Assembly (NCBI GenBank): GCA_025642065.1
Contig: JAODUP010000931.1
Span: forward strand, 62,001 to 126,000
Origin: Paralvinella palmiformis
Taxonomy: Eukaryota > Annelida > Polychaeta > Terebellida > Alvinellidae
Reading direction: 5' to 3'
DNA: 64,000 nt
Shown here piece after piece: positions 1-12,522 of the stretch (the stretch's first letter is position 1; each line of letters begins with the position of its first letter). The position numbers were made by a program, and so were the translations under genes. The notes below the pieces were generated by a model. It was not told the DNA's origin and made no database searches. It saw only the letters and a program-made list of their open reading frames with translations.

Positions 1-398
1 AGATGTATCCGATCTGTGTCTGGCTTCAAATTATAGTCAATTAATCAGCATTTTGTCATTTGTGGTATATGTGAAAAAAAGGGGGATTTGTTCAAAACCC
101 TTTTAAATGAAGGTGAATTTTTCCTTTAATATCATGTGATTATAGCATATCATTGCTTTAGTGAGGGCACTGAACACAGGCACACATTTTGACCCCGTCC
201 ACTATTTAATTAATTGTCCCGCCTTCCTAGCCTGCCGACAACCTCTTAAACCCAAACAACTTCTAACTCCGGCAAAACACAACCGACACAGAAAAAACAG
301 CCATAATACACAAAATCACAGCCACGCCACACATAATTATTCCCTTATTTAAAAAAGATCCGTACATCTGGCAAAAGCCAAATAACACAGAGTAAATA
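1..398. other. AT-rich DNA without recognisable gene
   Basis: A C-rich open stretch of 63 codons (161-352, +) encodes a low-complexity peptide rich in Asn, His and Thr and resembles no family I know; I treat it as chance. No repeat seen elsewhere in the window was recognised here. Confidence 0.5.
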
Positions 399-399
399 T

Positions 400-447
400 T
401 TTGTAAAAGTTCGTCATCGGTACGTCCGGCACCGGAACTTTTACAAA
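400..447. repeat. Inverted repeat (13-bp perfect arms)
   Basis: The arms TTTGTAAAAGTTC (400-412) and GAACTTTTACAAA (435-447) are perfect reverse complements. Inside the 22-base spacer, CGGT (418-421) pairs with ACCG (431-434), so the stem can extend past a 5-base bulge. Function unknown; it may be a remnant of a palindromic mobile-element end. Confidence 0.8.
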
Positions 448-489
448 TTCATTTTCAGATATAGAAACAGTTGTTTTAAATGTGTTCCT

Positions 490-517
490 TGCAAAGTGAA
501 CATATATTCACTTTGCA
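490..517. repeat. Inverted repeat (11-bp arms, 6-base loop)
   Basis: TGCAAAGTGAA (490-500) and TTCACTTTGCA (507-517) flank the loop CATATA. This is a second perfect hairpin within 45 bp of the one at 400-447. It lies in an open stretch of 83 codons (480-731, +) that I do not recognise and regard as non-coding. Confidence 0.8.
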
Positions 518-746
518 TTACTTTCACGCCCACGGCTTATGCAACGATCGACACAACAATAATAATGCGGCCGTTCGCTTTAGACAAATTATTCCACAGC
601 CTGTATATTTTACAGTGATCCGAAAAGTACAGGAAGCCAGTACAACTGGGAAAAAACTGGCGTTATGTGTTCCTTTTGGGAGTGACCAGATGTGTACATA
701 CTTACGAATACGTCCTACATTTCCTATATGATAATAACAGAATGTT

Positions 747-757
747 TATATATATAT

Positions 758-810
<53 letters not shown>
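747..810. repeat. (TA)n microsatellite
   Basis: About 64 bp of TA dinucleotides with one phase break near 769. Confidence 0.95.
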
Positions 811-2239
811 CTCAGCTGCTTCTGTATTTCTAGAGTAGTATCCAGTATAAGACCTACATTTCTCGCTACATCGAAAAAGTTATATATCTGGATTTATAAT
901 TCTAAGACTTTCAGTGATATTGGGGGAAACATTATACCAAAGGTGCAAATAAATAAACATAATTAATGCAATCCTGGATTTTTCATCAATAGACTCAGCA
1001 ATGTAACTGTGCACTTTCAAGAGAGCAATTTCTGTTGAGCAAACGTAACGATAAGCAGCTTGATAACTGTTTTTAATGTCAGTGTGCTACTAAGTACGAT
1101 ACAATGGGTTAAACCATGTATACAATTTGACATAAATATTGCTCAAAGAATGGGATATACAAATAAAGAAAACCAATCTAACCTATTTACTAAAATAATT
1201 GATTTTGTATATATATATACTCGAGATATGCGATTCCTTCTTTGCAAAAACATTGTTATCAAAATTTGATTTAAATGAAAAGATTTCGTAATTTAAAAAA
1301 CACGTGTTTTATATGAGTAAGTTAGTTGCTACCTTTTCTAGCCTTGACGTTTATCATGTGATATATAGGAAATACTAAATACCATAAAGATATACTACTT
1401 TTATTTCACCTGTAATATAGTAATAATGGTGGATTGGTGGGAAATAGAGAGGTCGAAATAAATAGGTTAATCACCACATCATACTACGCCATAAAACACA
1501 GTGAAGACAACTGTCTTATCAGTCATCGGTGATTAATATTTTCTTTGGCTTCATATTGAAGAAGATTGAGGAATTAATCAAAGCACACAGACGTTTTTAA
1601 CTAAAAGCAAAATTCCGATCTTGAGGAAATGGAATAAAAAAGATATGGTGTGTACGTTGTTTCATATTTCATAATGACAAATATTACCTTGAAATATCTT
1701 TACACCGATAGTCATTCTTCTAGGTTTTTAGAAGGAAGGTAATTATTTTATTATATGATTTATGAAATTATCTATCGAAGTTTCTCATACTGAGACATTC
1801 AGCAATGAATTAATCTTTCTTATTTGTTTATAATATGTTACTAATATTATTAATAATACAAAACAAAGCCTGAACATTCTTCTTAGGCACAAAATAGCCA
1901 TATTAAAGTTCATAAATGGCTTTCATTCTCATATAGTCTAGTGTCAAATCAATTCAATCAAAGCAAATCAAATTTAATTCTGAATATACCAAAAGCTAAT
2001 AGTCATGTCACATATATGTGCATTGAACTACAAATACGATTTATCGAACACATCATCAACACATTGGTGATGTTGGTGGTAATTGTGTTGGTAATGTAAC
2101 TGTGTGTGGGGGGGGGGAGGATTCAAAATAATGACAAATGCTAACTTTAATCTCGCACCATAAATGAGAGCGTTTATTTAAGTTGAAATAAAACACCTGT
2201 GATAGACATTAAACTAAACTTCAATATTTAATGAATTGA
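811..2239. other. AT-rich DNA, nothing recognised
   Basis: No coding similarity, RNA gene or repeat shared with the rest of the window was seen on either strand. A G-run interrupts the tract near 2106-2117. The 69-codon open stretch at 1060-1269 (+) is AT-rich and resembles nothing known. Confidence 0.5.
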
Positions 2240-3520
2240 GAATGGGACAGAGAGACTGAGAGTTTATTTTAAATTGCGTTGATGTCGATAAAACTTTTGT
2301 TTATTTTCTTATTGAATAATCTTCCATACATAATATATTGCATAGCATTATATTTAAAATTTCAAAGATAGCAGAATCTTTCTTTCATGTTTTTTTTTCT
2401 GATAAGAAAATATGTCATAAACTGTTAGTTTTAGACAATACATGAATTTAATAAATGTTCAAGCAAGCATAATAGTATCAACGGATTTAAAGGAATTTAT
2501 ATAACTGTTAATTTGAACCTGTCTAGATTAAGTATTTACTGAGATTAGAAATAACTCTTATTCTTCTGCCTCACTTTGTTCTTTTAAAATCCCGTATTTC
2601 CTTATTTTTCATAATATTTGACATATGATTAGAACATATCACAGCTACTTGATTATTCGGTTGATTTGATATAAATTAAATTATAATAAATTATTATTAT
2701 CACTATTCATTTGATAATATGACCTTTGGTTGTAGGTTCACAAGAACCGATCAATTCAGAAGAAGCAGTCCAAACTAAAAACGAATTTCTGATATGAATT
2801 AGTTAGTAAGTGGTTTAATCTTGGCATTAGTCCACTGGTTGACTGATTGTTTATTGTGTAAGGTGCTCGAGCAAAAATATGACTTAACTCTGTTGGTAAT
2901 GCTATATTTCACAGAGCGTCCCTTTTAATTAACGTCGGCGAAAATAATAATTGATTATTGTTTACAGAAATACTTTATTTTAGCTATCTGATCATACGAT
3001 ATTGGGTTTTCGAGATAGAGTAGATACTACTTCAGATTATAATGAAAATCGATTGTTATTGATACCATTTTCTTTTTTTACAAATCAACTTAAACTGATT
3101 AATACTTTATGAACTTGGAGTGAGATGGATCAAGAGACAATTCTAAATTGCATCAATGTCAATTAAGCTAAGCATTGCTGTTTTCTTTGAAATATTTTCC
3201 TATAACGAATAAGAAATACATACTTTTGAATAGGTTGAAAATTTGAAACTGGTCTCTACCCGAAATTAGCAACTAAATTTTAAAGATAAATATATTATTA
3301 ACTATTAACTTTACAAAATACATGCATTTCATAACTTCATAAGCAAACATAAGGCTGTTAAAGATTTCATTGAACTTGCAGAACTGTCTAGAACATGACT
3401 ACACTCGTGAAATAACGAGTTCCTAAAAACAAAGCCAATATAAATATTTATTATTGATTAAGTTTTGAACATAAACTAGAGTGAGATCTTAATATTCTGT
3501 CTCACATCTTCTTGCAAAGC
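2240..3520 (+). repeat. Diverged tandem duplication RepM (two units)
   Basis: Unit 1 (about 2240-2600) and unit 2 (about 3110-3520) align in order. Shared landmarks are a 'taaattgc.t.gatgtc' block (2271/3146), an 'acaatacatg'-like block (2436/3316), a 'caagcaa'-type block (2461/3343) and a pyrimidine-rich 'tctgcctcac/tctgtctcac' block (2565/3497). Many substitutions and indels make this an old duplication. The DNA between the units (2600-3110) holds no recognised gene. Confidence 0.6.
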
Positions 3521-4950
3521 ATTGAAAATTATGACGTTTACAACTTCTGATGAACGGTTTACTTAGAAAATAATTAGATTAATATAAAACACCTTAATTA
3601 ATGCAGATATTTCTCAGTTAAACGATGTATTAACATGACTCCTAGTTGCAATGTTTATAACATAACTCGACACAATATTGTATATAGAATTTATTTGTGA
3701 TAGAGAAATTAACTTGACACAATCATTTCCTGTTTGAAGACTTTAATCTGTGGCTAAGGACAAACGTGGAAAGACAAAAAAAATAAAACATTTTGTGTGT
3801 ATTATGTCGGTGTTTGGATAATTGAAGTGCAAAAATAGTTCTGTGATTCATCTAACAAACTGACATCGTGAAGAAAGAGACATCATCCATTACGAATGAA
3901 GTAACGCTTTTATAAACTTTGTTGGGTGAGGAAAAGATTAAATGATTTATCTCTTCTTTGATGTACAATTGACGTTCTTACAATCAGAAGACACAAGACA
4001 ATATCCCTTTCTTCGGTGAAAAATAAATAACTTGTTTAAATATCAAACCCTTTTGTGCATCTGATATAAATCGATCTAACATGCGTCATGTCTTCAGAAA
4101 TCGCTTGTTGTTAGATGTTCCTTTTATTCATCGCTATGCTTTATAAAAACATTAATCTAATTTTTAATGATAAAAGTGAAATATTTTTCAAAAGTTACAA
4201 TGATTTAATCCGCTGTGTATTACTATATTATGAAAGATGTTCTTTAATTTAGCAAATTCATGAATTGTGTTTTATAATACTTACGAAATCAGGTACAGAT
4301 GATCGGAAAGAGGCAACTGCTTGACCTTTGTCTTATGTCTGATGGTGCCATCTGACGTCTGAATGAAAATCTATAAATCGGAATGAATGAACTAATTACC
4401 ACAACAATTTACACCATTAAAATGTGTGAAGGCGAAGTACTCAATCACCAGTATTTCTGTTAGCTTGATCATCTTTGAATTATATCTAAAAGCTCGATGT
4501 TACACTCAATAGAAGTGTCCTAGTGGTCCATGTATGACACTTTATGTGATTGACATAATTTAAGCCAAACGAGGTTAAATTTGTATAATAATGTTTTGGA
4601 ATCGCCTTTTCTAGATTTCCAGAAAGAGTATTCTATAGGACCTGAATTAAACAAGGAATTCCCAAATCCAGAAGACAGGTTCTGAGGAAATAAAAGACTT
4701 CTCCCAACGCCTCCAGAATAAAGGACTCCATAATAGCTTGAATATTTTTTAATACGAATAAATGTAAATTTATGACGTTATAAATATGTGATGACATATT
4801 CAAAGAAGAGTTTCTGATAAAACAATTTAAGGGAAATTACTCTGACCGTTTCTCGTTATATTCTATGGTGTACATTTGATTTTCGTAACTTCAGACATCA
4901 AATAGTTAATTTGATGATATGATTTATGTTATAACCATTAAAGTTTAAAT

Positions 4951-4954
<4 letters not shown>

Positions 4955-5009
<55 letters not shown>
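4955..5009. repeat. (TA)n microsatellite
   Basis: About 55 bp of TA at the breakpoint where copy 1 jumps from sequence matching 19,690 to sequence matching about 23,030 in copy 2. Confidence 0.95.
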
Positions 5010-5011
<2 letters not shown>

Positions 5012-6579
5012 ATCTAAGCATTAATAACCATTACATTAGTTAACTCACCTTACAGTGAAAGCCATGGGAATCTGAAGGGTTTCAAATTCTGATTTCGAAG
5101 TCTTACAGAGTAAAAACCTATTTTTAACTGCATTAAGAGTCAAACAATTTCTTATTTCGAATTGATTAGAAATATATCAATTTCTGCATTAAATCCGAAA
5201 TGGTTTGCTCTAAATGCTGCAATTGTGCCTTTATAACAAAAGCACAAAACACATGAGTTCATTGTTCGCTTTGTTGGTTAAATTTGGATACCTCATAGAT
5301 TATTTTGTTTGTGGAATTGGCTCGCTTTAGTTTGCTGAAAGACAATCCAGTACCAGACATTCTGAAGCAAGCCGATTTACACACCAACCGCCACTACGTT
5401 TTAGTATGTGCAATGGTCCCCTAAATATATTTGCCTTATTGGTTGAGTTGTTTGTTCATAGTAATACTGCTTAATAAATCATATATGTTATACCAGATGG
5501 TAGCTTTTACTGGTTGGTAAACACCTTTATATTAGTATATTTAGTGTTGCTATATTATAAGACCATTAATAAGACTAGAATTATTAGGTTATATTTATAA
5601 TATCATCATTGTATGATAAGAACTTGGATATAATTAATAAATATGAATTTTAACAAAAACCCTAATAATCCGACATTTCTTGTCGTTCTACTAAGTGAAG
5701 ATAATGTAAATTTCCAGATGAAAATACCGTTGTTAGATCATAATTTGTTAAATTCATATTCTACTGATGGAGATTAATATTCTACAAATTTAAAACGAGG
5801 CTGGGAGACCAAATAGACAAACTGACAGACATATATATTAGTGCGGACAGACTGACAGAAGCAGACATATATAGGGAGATGGAAATGCAACGATTTATCA
5901 CAATTGTACGCCTTTTCGTTTTGTCATCCCCTAATATAAAGTTCCAAGTTTCTGACTGAACGTAAAATAAGTTTTATCAAGCTACATTTAGCTGTTTATT
6001 AGTAAATTATCGTGAACATATAAAAATGGGTGTTATGCTAGACACCTGCCTTAGCGCAACTCGAAATTATTATACGAGCTACTCGAAATAGTTATCAACA
6101 GCGATATCTTTTACAAATATAATCTCATTGTCAATTATCAAAATACACAACATCGCCATTTAATCTGGATTTGCAGGATTGATTACGTGTCCAGACTTTT
6201 ATGTGAAGATCTTCACTATGAACAATATAGCATTTTGTTATACAAATATTTCATTGTAAATCTAAGCAGGTATGCATTGACGTGTCACATTCAGTCCTTG
6301 AACTGTTTATTTGATCATCTTTCAGGTAATTAGTTATATGCTAAATCGGAACATCATATCTATGTATAGATTGAAACTATTTGACTATAAAATATAATAC
6401 AGTATCAATGTGATTCGAAACATAACTTCCGGATCACTAACCAATTATTACAATGTAAGGTTATCAGAACAAACAAAAAATCGTTTTGTACAATTTATTG
6501 TTTTCTTTGAACCCATTGTCTAAACTTGGAAAGTAATTTATTATTGTCAATACAATTTTATGAATTACTGGTATTACGC

Positions 6580-6790
6580 TATGACTATTAGTTAGCGAGT
6601 TAGTGGGTTGCAATCCTTAAGACAATGATCAGAGTCCCGATAGATAGCGCAGTGATTAGAATAAACTTGCCAGTATGGGTTCGAATCTGGCTTAAATTTG
6701 TGACTGTGTGATGATTTACCAGAATAAAGACATTACTCATTCATCCACTTAAGAACATTACTACAGATCTCTTCCAAAAAGAGTAATCCA
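6580..6790 (+). mobile_element. tRNA-like SINE (degenerate), private to copy 1
   Basis: An A-box-like TAGCGCAGTGATTAG (about 6646-6660) is followed by a good B box, GGTTCGAATCT (6678-6688), at pol III spacing. The block lies in about 370 bp (6450-6800) with no counterpart at the matching place in 26,710-26,770. The tail and target-site duplication are not clear. Confidence 0.45.
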
Positions 6791-7384
6791 AACATGGTAT
6801 CAGTTCAGATGGCTGATTGTTTTGACTGCCGCACAGTTGACAGTTACAGTTTGTGGTTTTATTACCTTGGCCTAGATCATGCACGCACTTGAGTTAATTT
6901 ATCATTCACTGATCCCGAAAGCTTGAACAGATCTAGATTGTTAATAAGCACAACTACGTAATCCGGTATTTATCATCAATGCCAGCTAACTAATAATATT
7001 CAGTCATTAGTGACAGCGTTTTCCAGTTCCAAAATCTGTTGCTGATATACAGAGTTTACCTGAAATAGATGTTCAGTTCCTAATAATCGTGAATTAACAT
7101 TTTTGTTCTTAAAATAATATTTTTGTGGCTCCTACTGATCTGGTAATTCTGAATATTTCATTAACTAACCAAGGTCCAACTGTCATTAAACACAGGGAAG
7201 ATGACATTAGACACTCTCACTGTATAATTGGAAAATCGATAAAAGTAATTAATTTGTTCAACAATGACTTTATTTCTTTATTTTATCTTTTCTATGTAAA
7301 CGGACCCCCCTTTCCTAGTCTCATTGTGAAGTTTTGCGTTACATTGTTTCGAGTGTTTATTTATTGGAAATAAATAAAATGATA

Positions 7385-7555
7385 TGTGGAAGAGTTTGAA
7401 TCCATTCTAAAATCTTATCGATAAATGATATTTATCTTATTTCATTTTTACATATTATTTTGGGTATCACTGTATGGCACATTTGTAAGGTTCCTGTAAG
7501 TAAGGGCGCTTTACTAAAAAAATATTATTATTATTATTATTATTATTATCATTAA
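7385..7555 (+). mobile_element. L2-like LINE 3' end with (TTA)n tail
   Basis: The block tttgaatccattctaaaa (about 7396-7413) matches the reverse transcriptase C-terminal block of the L2-like element at 62,630-63,045. It is followed by a tail of the form 'GGCGC-TTTA-' and then (TTA)n at 7524-7551. The same tail lies at 27,250-27,395 in the duplicate, so it predates the duplication. Confidence 0.6.
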
Positions 7556-8614
7556 ATGTAATATCGCTGGAACCGTTTATAAAGATGAGAGCTGGCTATA
7601 TAATTGCATTTCCTGGTCGAAGTTAGTTGTTAAAGGTCACGAATATAATTACGCTGCGTAACAAGTCTTCCCTTTATATCGAAACAATTCTGATGAAGAT
7701 CCCAAGAAGAAAGGTGACGATACTAAATATTACTCGTTGCGTGTAGAATGGGAGTATCATAATATTTATATGAATGGCAGCAGCTGAGAATAAACCATTG
7801 CCATACCCTTTAAAAGTGTAGAAAATAGCAGAGTGGTAGTGCGTTATGTGTCACCCAAATAAACTATTCCGATGTCATTTAGATTTCTGAAATTGGTTTC
7901 GTGCCTCGAATATTGTGTAAGGAATTCATTTCTCACCAGTGCAATATATTTATTCACACCATTAAACTAAGGAAGTATTGCGTTATTACATGTACCTGTT
8001 TTCATTATTATGGTTTACTTTAGTCGATGCATATTTAAAGCGAGATTCAAACACATCAACGTGACATCTAACGGTCTCGGTGGTAAATGTGAACTACGTG
8101 AACGGTAGGTCTATCAGAAGCAAGGTTATTGGTGTGAAATGGTGGATTTGATGAGTGAACAATAAGCAAAATCTTTGTAATATATATAGACATCTAAGAA
8201 CGGAAATAACGTTTAGTTGTTAAAGATAAAAATACAATTATAAGGGATTGATACGCAGGTAAAATAAACGAGTCATTGAATGGAAATTATCATTATTCAT
8301 AAAAAGGAATGATGCAGTTGATATGAAGGCCAAGCTGCCTTTGACAATCACGTCCTAAACATTAACAGTTTTATTTCCTTTTATAAATACATGTCTGCGG
8401 CGTTTAAATATGAATATGTAATGGAATAGTGATTGCCTGATCTAGTGATACATTTTGATAAGCGTATTCTAAATCACATTGTTTTGCGACACAAACTGAT
8501 GCACTGATATTTATTAACAAATATCTGGAATATTATAAGTACATGTTATATGAAACCTAGCGGAGATACATGCTACAAGTATTAGTGCAAAACCTTTACT
8601 ATAGAATAAATAAA

Positions 8615-8795
8615 CGATTGATGTTTTACGGCTACGTTTTTGTACATGCTAGGCCAAATGGGCCGAGCGACCGCCTGAGGTAATGTAGCGAAGTCAAAGA
8701 TGAAACAACCTTCAGATATGCCCACACCGAGATTTGAACTCAGGTGGTAGTAATCTGTGGTCAAAGGCGTTACCGCTAGACTACGGAGGAGCCGC
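8615..8795 (-). mobile_element. SINE-A, tRNA-derived, diverged copy
   Basis: On the minus strand the element opens with a tRNA-like head (A box in a 'TAGTCTAGCGGTAACG' context, B box 'AGTTCAAATCTCGG'). It continues through the same body as the plus-strand copy at 14,663-14,858, including the 'CGCTCGGCCCATTTGGCCTA' segment and the 'CCGTAAAACATCAATC' end. The A/T-rich tail lies toward 8,600. No target-site duplication remains, so it is older than the 14.7-kb copy. The 90-codon open stretch across it (8582-8854) is a by-product. Confidence 0.85.
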
Positions 8796-8997
8796 TTCCC
8801 GAAATACGTAATAGTTAATATATCATTGAAGAAAAAGACTGTTATAAGTAACACTTAATTGACGTCTAATATACATTGCGTGACTTCAGTTTAGATATTA
8901 TAATTCTTGGGTGAAATTATTATATTTCGTTATATTTCGTATAATAATATGAATTAAAGGGAAAATAAACATAGAACATTACAATTTTAAGAGCGCG

Positions 8998-9146
8998 TTA
9001 ATTAAGGATATTTTATTTAATAAGTTTTAATTTGTGCCACTAATAGATTCTTCGGGTCTAACATTTTTTTAATTAAGGATATTTTATTTAATTAGTTTTA
9101 ATTATGCCACTAATAGATTCTTCTGGTCTAACATTTTTTTTAAATA
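8998..9146 (+). repeat. Young tandem duplication, about 74-bp unit
   Basis: Two adjacent units (about 8998-9072 and 9073-9146), both containing 'taattaaggatattttattt' and ending 'ggtctaacattttttt', differ at only a few positions. Confidence 0.9.
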
Positions 9147-9290
9147 ATTTGGTAGTCATCTTTTAAATGATTTTGGCATCTACATAGCTTGTGAGTTCCA
9201 TATTCCAGGATAGCAGTCAGTTACATACCAATGTATAATTAATATGGTCTAATTGTATTATTATTGTCTAATTGTATTATTTTGAGTTAC

Positions 9291-9293
<3 letters not shown>

Positions 9294-9346
<53 letters not shown>
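9294..9346. repeat. (TA)n microsatellite
   Basis: About 53 bp of uninterrupted TA. Confidence 0.95.
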
Positions 9347-9349
<3 letters not shown>

Positions 9350-9722
9350 CATTTAGAAATTAAAATTTTAGTGAAACTGTGTTCCTCTTTTGTATGGATA
9401 TATACTAAAATGATAATATAAATAACTTTCATGTCTGAATCTGAAGATGCACTGGAAATATCCCTAAATCGGGTTTTCTGTCTTGCGCGGTAAGGAATCG
9501 TAGCATAAAATTATAAAATGAAATAAACAACAACATCAACAACAACAACTGCACCCTGTAAATCAAGTATCAGTGTTTATGATATAGAAACATAGCGAAA
9601 TATTTAGAAAAGGTACCAGTATTAATATTTAGTTTTATTACAATTCATAAGTGGTAGTTATGATAGGCGCAATACCCTATGGAACTGTTAATCATTGTCC
9701 AAGAGAAATTTCCTTTTTCAGT

Positions 9723-9727
<5 letters not shown>

Positions 9728-9805
<78 letters not shown>
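9728..9805. repeat. (TA)n microsatellite with phase break
   Basis: About 78 bp of TA with one phase shift near 9770. It produces the Tyr/Ile-repeat open frames around 9679-9960, which are artefacts. Confidence 0.95.
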
Positions 9806-9809
<4 letters not shown>

Positions 9810-9861
9810 ACGAAATAATCATATTATATTTGTTATATTTTATATGTTTTTTTTCTTTCAT

Positions 9862-9955
9862 AAGTTTATGTATAGCGCTTTTGAACAGGCTTTATGTATG
9901 AAAAGAGCTTTATACGTTTGGTATAATAATAATAATAATAATAATAATAATTATA
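9862..9955 (+). mobile_element. LINE/SINE 3' tail with (TAA)n end
   Basis: The sequence from 'tatagcgcttttgaacagg' through 'gagctttatacgtttggta' into (TAA)n has the layout of the L2-type tail near 62,985-63,040: AGCGC-TTTGA, a short arm, GCGTTTTAT and an A/T repeat. Only the tail survives; no RT or tRNA head is attached. Confidence 0.5.
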
Positions 9956-10704
9956 TCTAGCTTTGACCTTCTACTTTAATGTAATTTTGGAAACTCTGAT
10001 AATTGCATGATGATACTAATTATTGTTTATTCGTCGGTATATGGGTTCACGGTGTATCAAAGGGTAAACAGTATTAATGTCTAATTTACTCTGATACTGA
10101 TATTTCTATAGAATCTAGCAAACTAGAAGGTGATACTCTTGCAATCTATCAAACCAAACTAAGTAACTTCTGCTTTGGAATATATTCGTCTGATGGTTAC
10201 AGTGATTTACTTGCGGAAAATAGTGGTACTTTATTTGATTTTCGAATGGAATTACTTACTAGAAAATGGGCCTGACCTTTAGTAGCGTGTACTTAAAATA
10301 TTAGAATGATTGCACTGTTTGCTAGCTTAATCTCCTTTAAACGTTCACAAATATTACTTAAAAGACGTTCCTTTGTAGCATTGAATAAATAATAAGACAA
10401 TAACTAAAGTGGTGACAAGGAACGGAAATTAGTTTTCTAGCAAGATACAAATGTACATTTTAATATTAACGAAAGGTTATATGTTTGTCTTCATTCGTTA
10501 TCTTAGGGACATTATCTCTAAATAAATATAATGAAGTCACGCTCAAGAGCAAGTGAGCACCAACATCAAGACACAGTTAAGGGAATAATGCACAGCAAAA
10601 AAGTAACTTACTAGTCCCTTTTATGCTATTATTTATATTGTTTCATGTATATCTCTGTCACTCCCTCTCTATCTCAAGTTCTTTCTTTCTCTTTTTCTAA
10701 TTAT

Positions 10705-10795
10705 CTATCTATATGCCTATCTATCTATCTATCTATCTATCTATCCATCCATCCATCCATCCATCCGTCCGTCCGTCCGTCCGTCCGTCCGTCCG

Positions 10796-10831
<36 letters not shown>
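10705..10831 (+). repeat. Graded compound repeat (CTAT)n-(CATC)n-(CGTC)n-(GT)n
   Basis: Four homogeneous blocks sit end to end: CTAT (to about 10,745), CATC (10,744-10,766), CGTC (10,767-10,800) and GT (10,799-10,831). Adjacent units differ by one base, so the tract looks like successive point changes spread by slippage. Confidence 0.95.
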
Positions 10832-10833
<2 letters not shown>

Positions 10834-10989
10834 TTGCATTCGTGTATTAATGTGCCATATATGCTAATCAATGTATCGTTGCAACAACATATTGCAGGAT
10901 CTGTATATTTATGTTTCATAATCTTAGATATTTTACACTTTTCTTAATTAAATCGATAATTACATCACGATTGCACTAGTGCCAAATAA

Positions 10990-11970
10990 TTTGAGAGAAT
11001 GTTGGAAAGGATACACTGTCTATGTAGGATAATAATAGTAAATACTATAGCTTTACTGGTAATGTTTCAAACCAGTGATGTGACTCCAGCTGGATATTCA
11101 GTACATCATGAAGCTCGAATTCAGAATAATGTTATGGGAGTCAGCATTCTCCATCGGAATTCTTTGAAGTGTGAATCCCATTTGCGGTTTCAGGGTAAGG
11201 CTTTTGAAACTTATTAGCCGACTTTTATATCTAGGTGGATAAGTGTCGGTGTAGCTATTATCTACCCATTTCAACCCACTCAGAAATTGTCTAAAAGCTT
11301 CAGATTTCTTAAAGGAATGTTCGGAATCTGTTGACTTTCATGCCACCAAAACTGGCCATCTGGTGATCTAAAGTGATTTCAATATACATTGCGATTGCCA
11401 GAAGAATGCGGATACCAAACAGTTGTCTGACATTCTTTGATCTGCCAATTTCTGACAGCATGTGCAAGAACAAAATTACGAACATAGTTACACATTAGAA
11501 TATGTCATCAAAGTCTAAGATTATAATTTGATAGAGAGTTTGACTGTTCTTCCACACTGTCTGATCATTTCCTTTTTAACGTTGATATATTTTTACAGAA
11601 ACAATCTGTTTGAGATAAAGCTATTTCAAACAGGAAATACAAGTCCATTGATCAGGATGGTTTTCTTGCTAATTTGGCTGTCTCTTCTCTGGTATCGGAT
11701 CTGCTAGATGATCAATATCAATAAAGCATTTTGGGCTGTAATATTTCAAATAATTACAGATCTGCTTCAGTGACAAATACTCCAACAATTGATCATATCA
11801 CCCAATTCTTTAAAAGCTAAAGTGGCTACCTGTTAGATAGCATATACATGTCAGGATTTTACTAATAACCTACAAATCTATCACTTATATTGTACCTGAA
11901 TACCCGTGTAAACTGGTGTCCATTAGAAAGTAATAATAAAATCTCAGGTCCTCCAGTCAGATACTATTGC
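10990..11970 (+). pseudogene. Decayed L2/CR1-like LINE: endonuclease plus RT C-terminal remnant
   Basis: Several frames from 11,000 to 11,650 together read as an apurinic endonuclease of a non-LTR element. There is a 'GYSVHHEAR...GVSILHR' segment (about 11,088-11,155) and a frameshifted 'FSDFNIHCD' (about 11,366-11,392), which matches the GDFNIH motif that carries a catalytic Asp. After a deletion of most of the RT, 'LPVR...RILLITYKSITYIVPEY' (about 11,828-11,903) matches the 'HWLPV.yRI...YK' C-terminal region. Stops and frameshifts are numerous, so the element is dead. Assignment to L2/CR1 rests on motif style. Confidence 0.7.
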
Positions 11971-12082
11971 AGGTGCTAATTTGTAACAGCTTTAGTCAGT
12001 TTTGAATAGATTCGTAGACCCACTGAGTGAGTTACAGAAAATCAGACAGCAGAAAAACTACTTTTGCTTACTAACTAAAACA

Positions 12083-12140
12083 TCCATCATCCATCCACTA
12101 TGCATACATCCAACCATCCATACATCCATCCATCCACCTC
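12083..12140 (+). repeat. (CATC)n imperfect microsatellite
   Basis: An interrupted CATC/CATA tetranucleotide tract just 3' of the decayed LINE. It may have grown from the element's tail, which cannot be proved here. Confidence 0.8.
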
Positions 12141-12522
12141 CGAATAATTTATCGAATTCTCAAACGGCATTTATGTCCAAATAATCAAATTGATGGAATA
12201 CAAATATAATGAATCACATCTCGGCTATCATTTGTCATAAATTATTATGTGTTGCAATGCTATCTTAAGTTCATGATATCATCCTCTAGTGACACATAAG
12301 TTATGGAAACATTTATATTGGTTCGTCGTAAATACTGGATACCACATCAGTGATCATACATTAGGCTCAATGTATGGGTTAGATAGATTAAAGTATGTAA
12401 TAGTAACTAATAAGATGACTTTCTGTGAATCAGCTAGTTTATAAGATTAGCATTCGTTTGTTAATGGTAACTAAAGTTTCACTTAATTTACAAAATGTAT
12501 CAATTATGCTTTATATACAAGT

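Larger units (their letters stand above)
3520..8110 (+). repeat. Long collinear duplication, copy 1
   Basis: Blocks occur in the same order and orientation as in 18,650-27,970. Pairs: 3545/18,745 (gaacggtt box), 3810-4050/19,000-19,260, 4760-4955/19,545-19,690, 5050-5250/23,030-23,180, 6090-6300/26,235-26,400, 6410-6450/26,668-26,710, 6840-7030/26,780-26,970, 7090-7260/27,020-27,180 and 7555-8100/27,395-27,960. By eye the blocks are roughly 65-75% identical. This copy is shorter, mainly because it lacks about 3.3 kb after the (TA)n at 4955 and other inserts present in copy 2. No open frame is conserved between copies, so selection for a protein is not evident. Confidence 0.7.
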
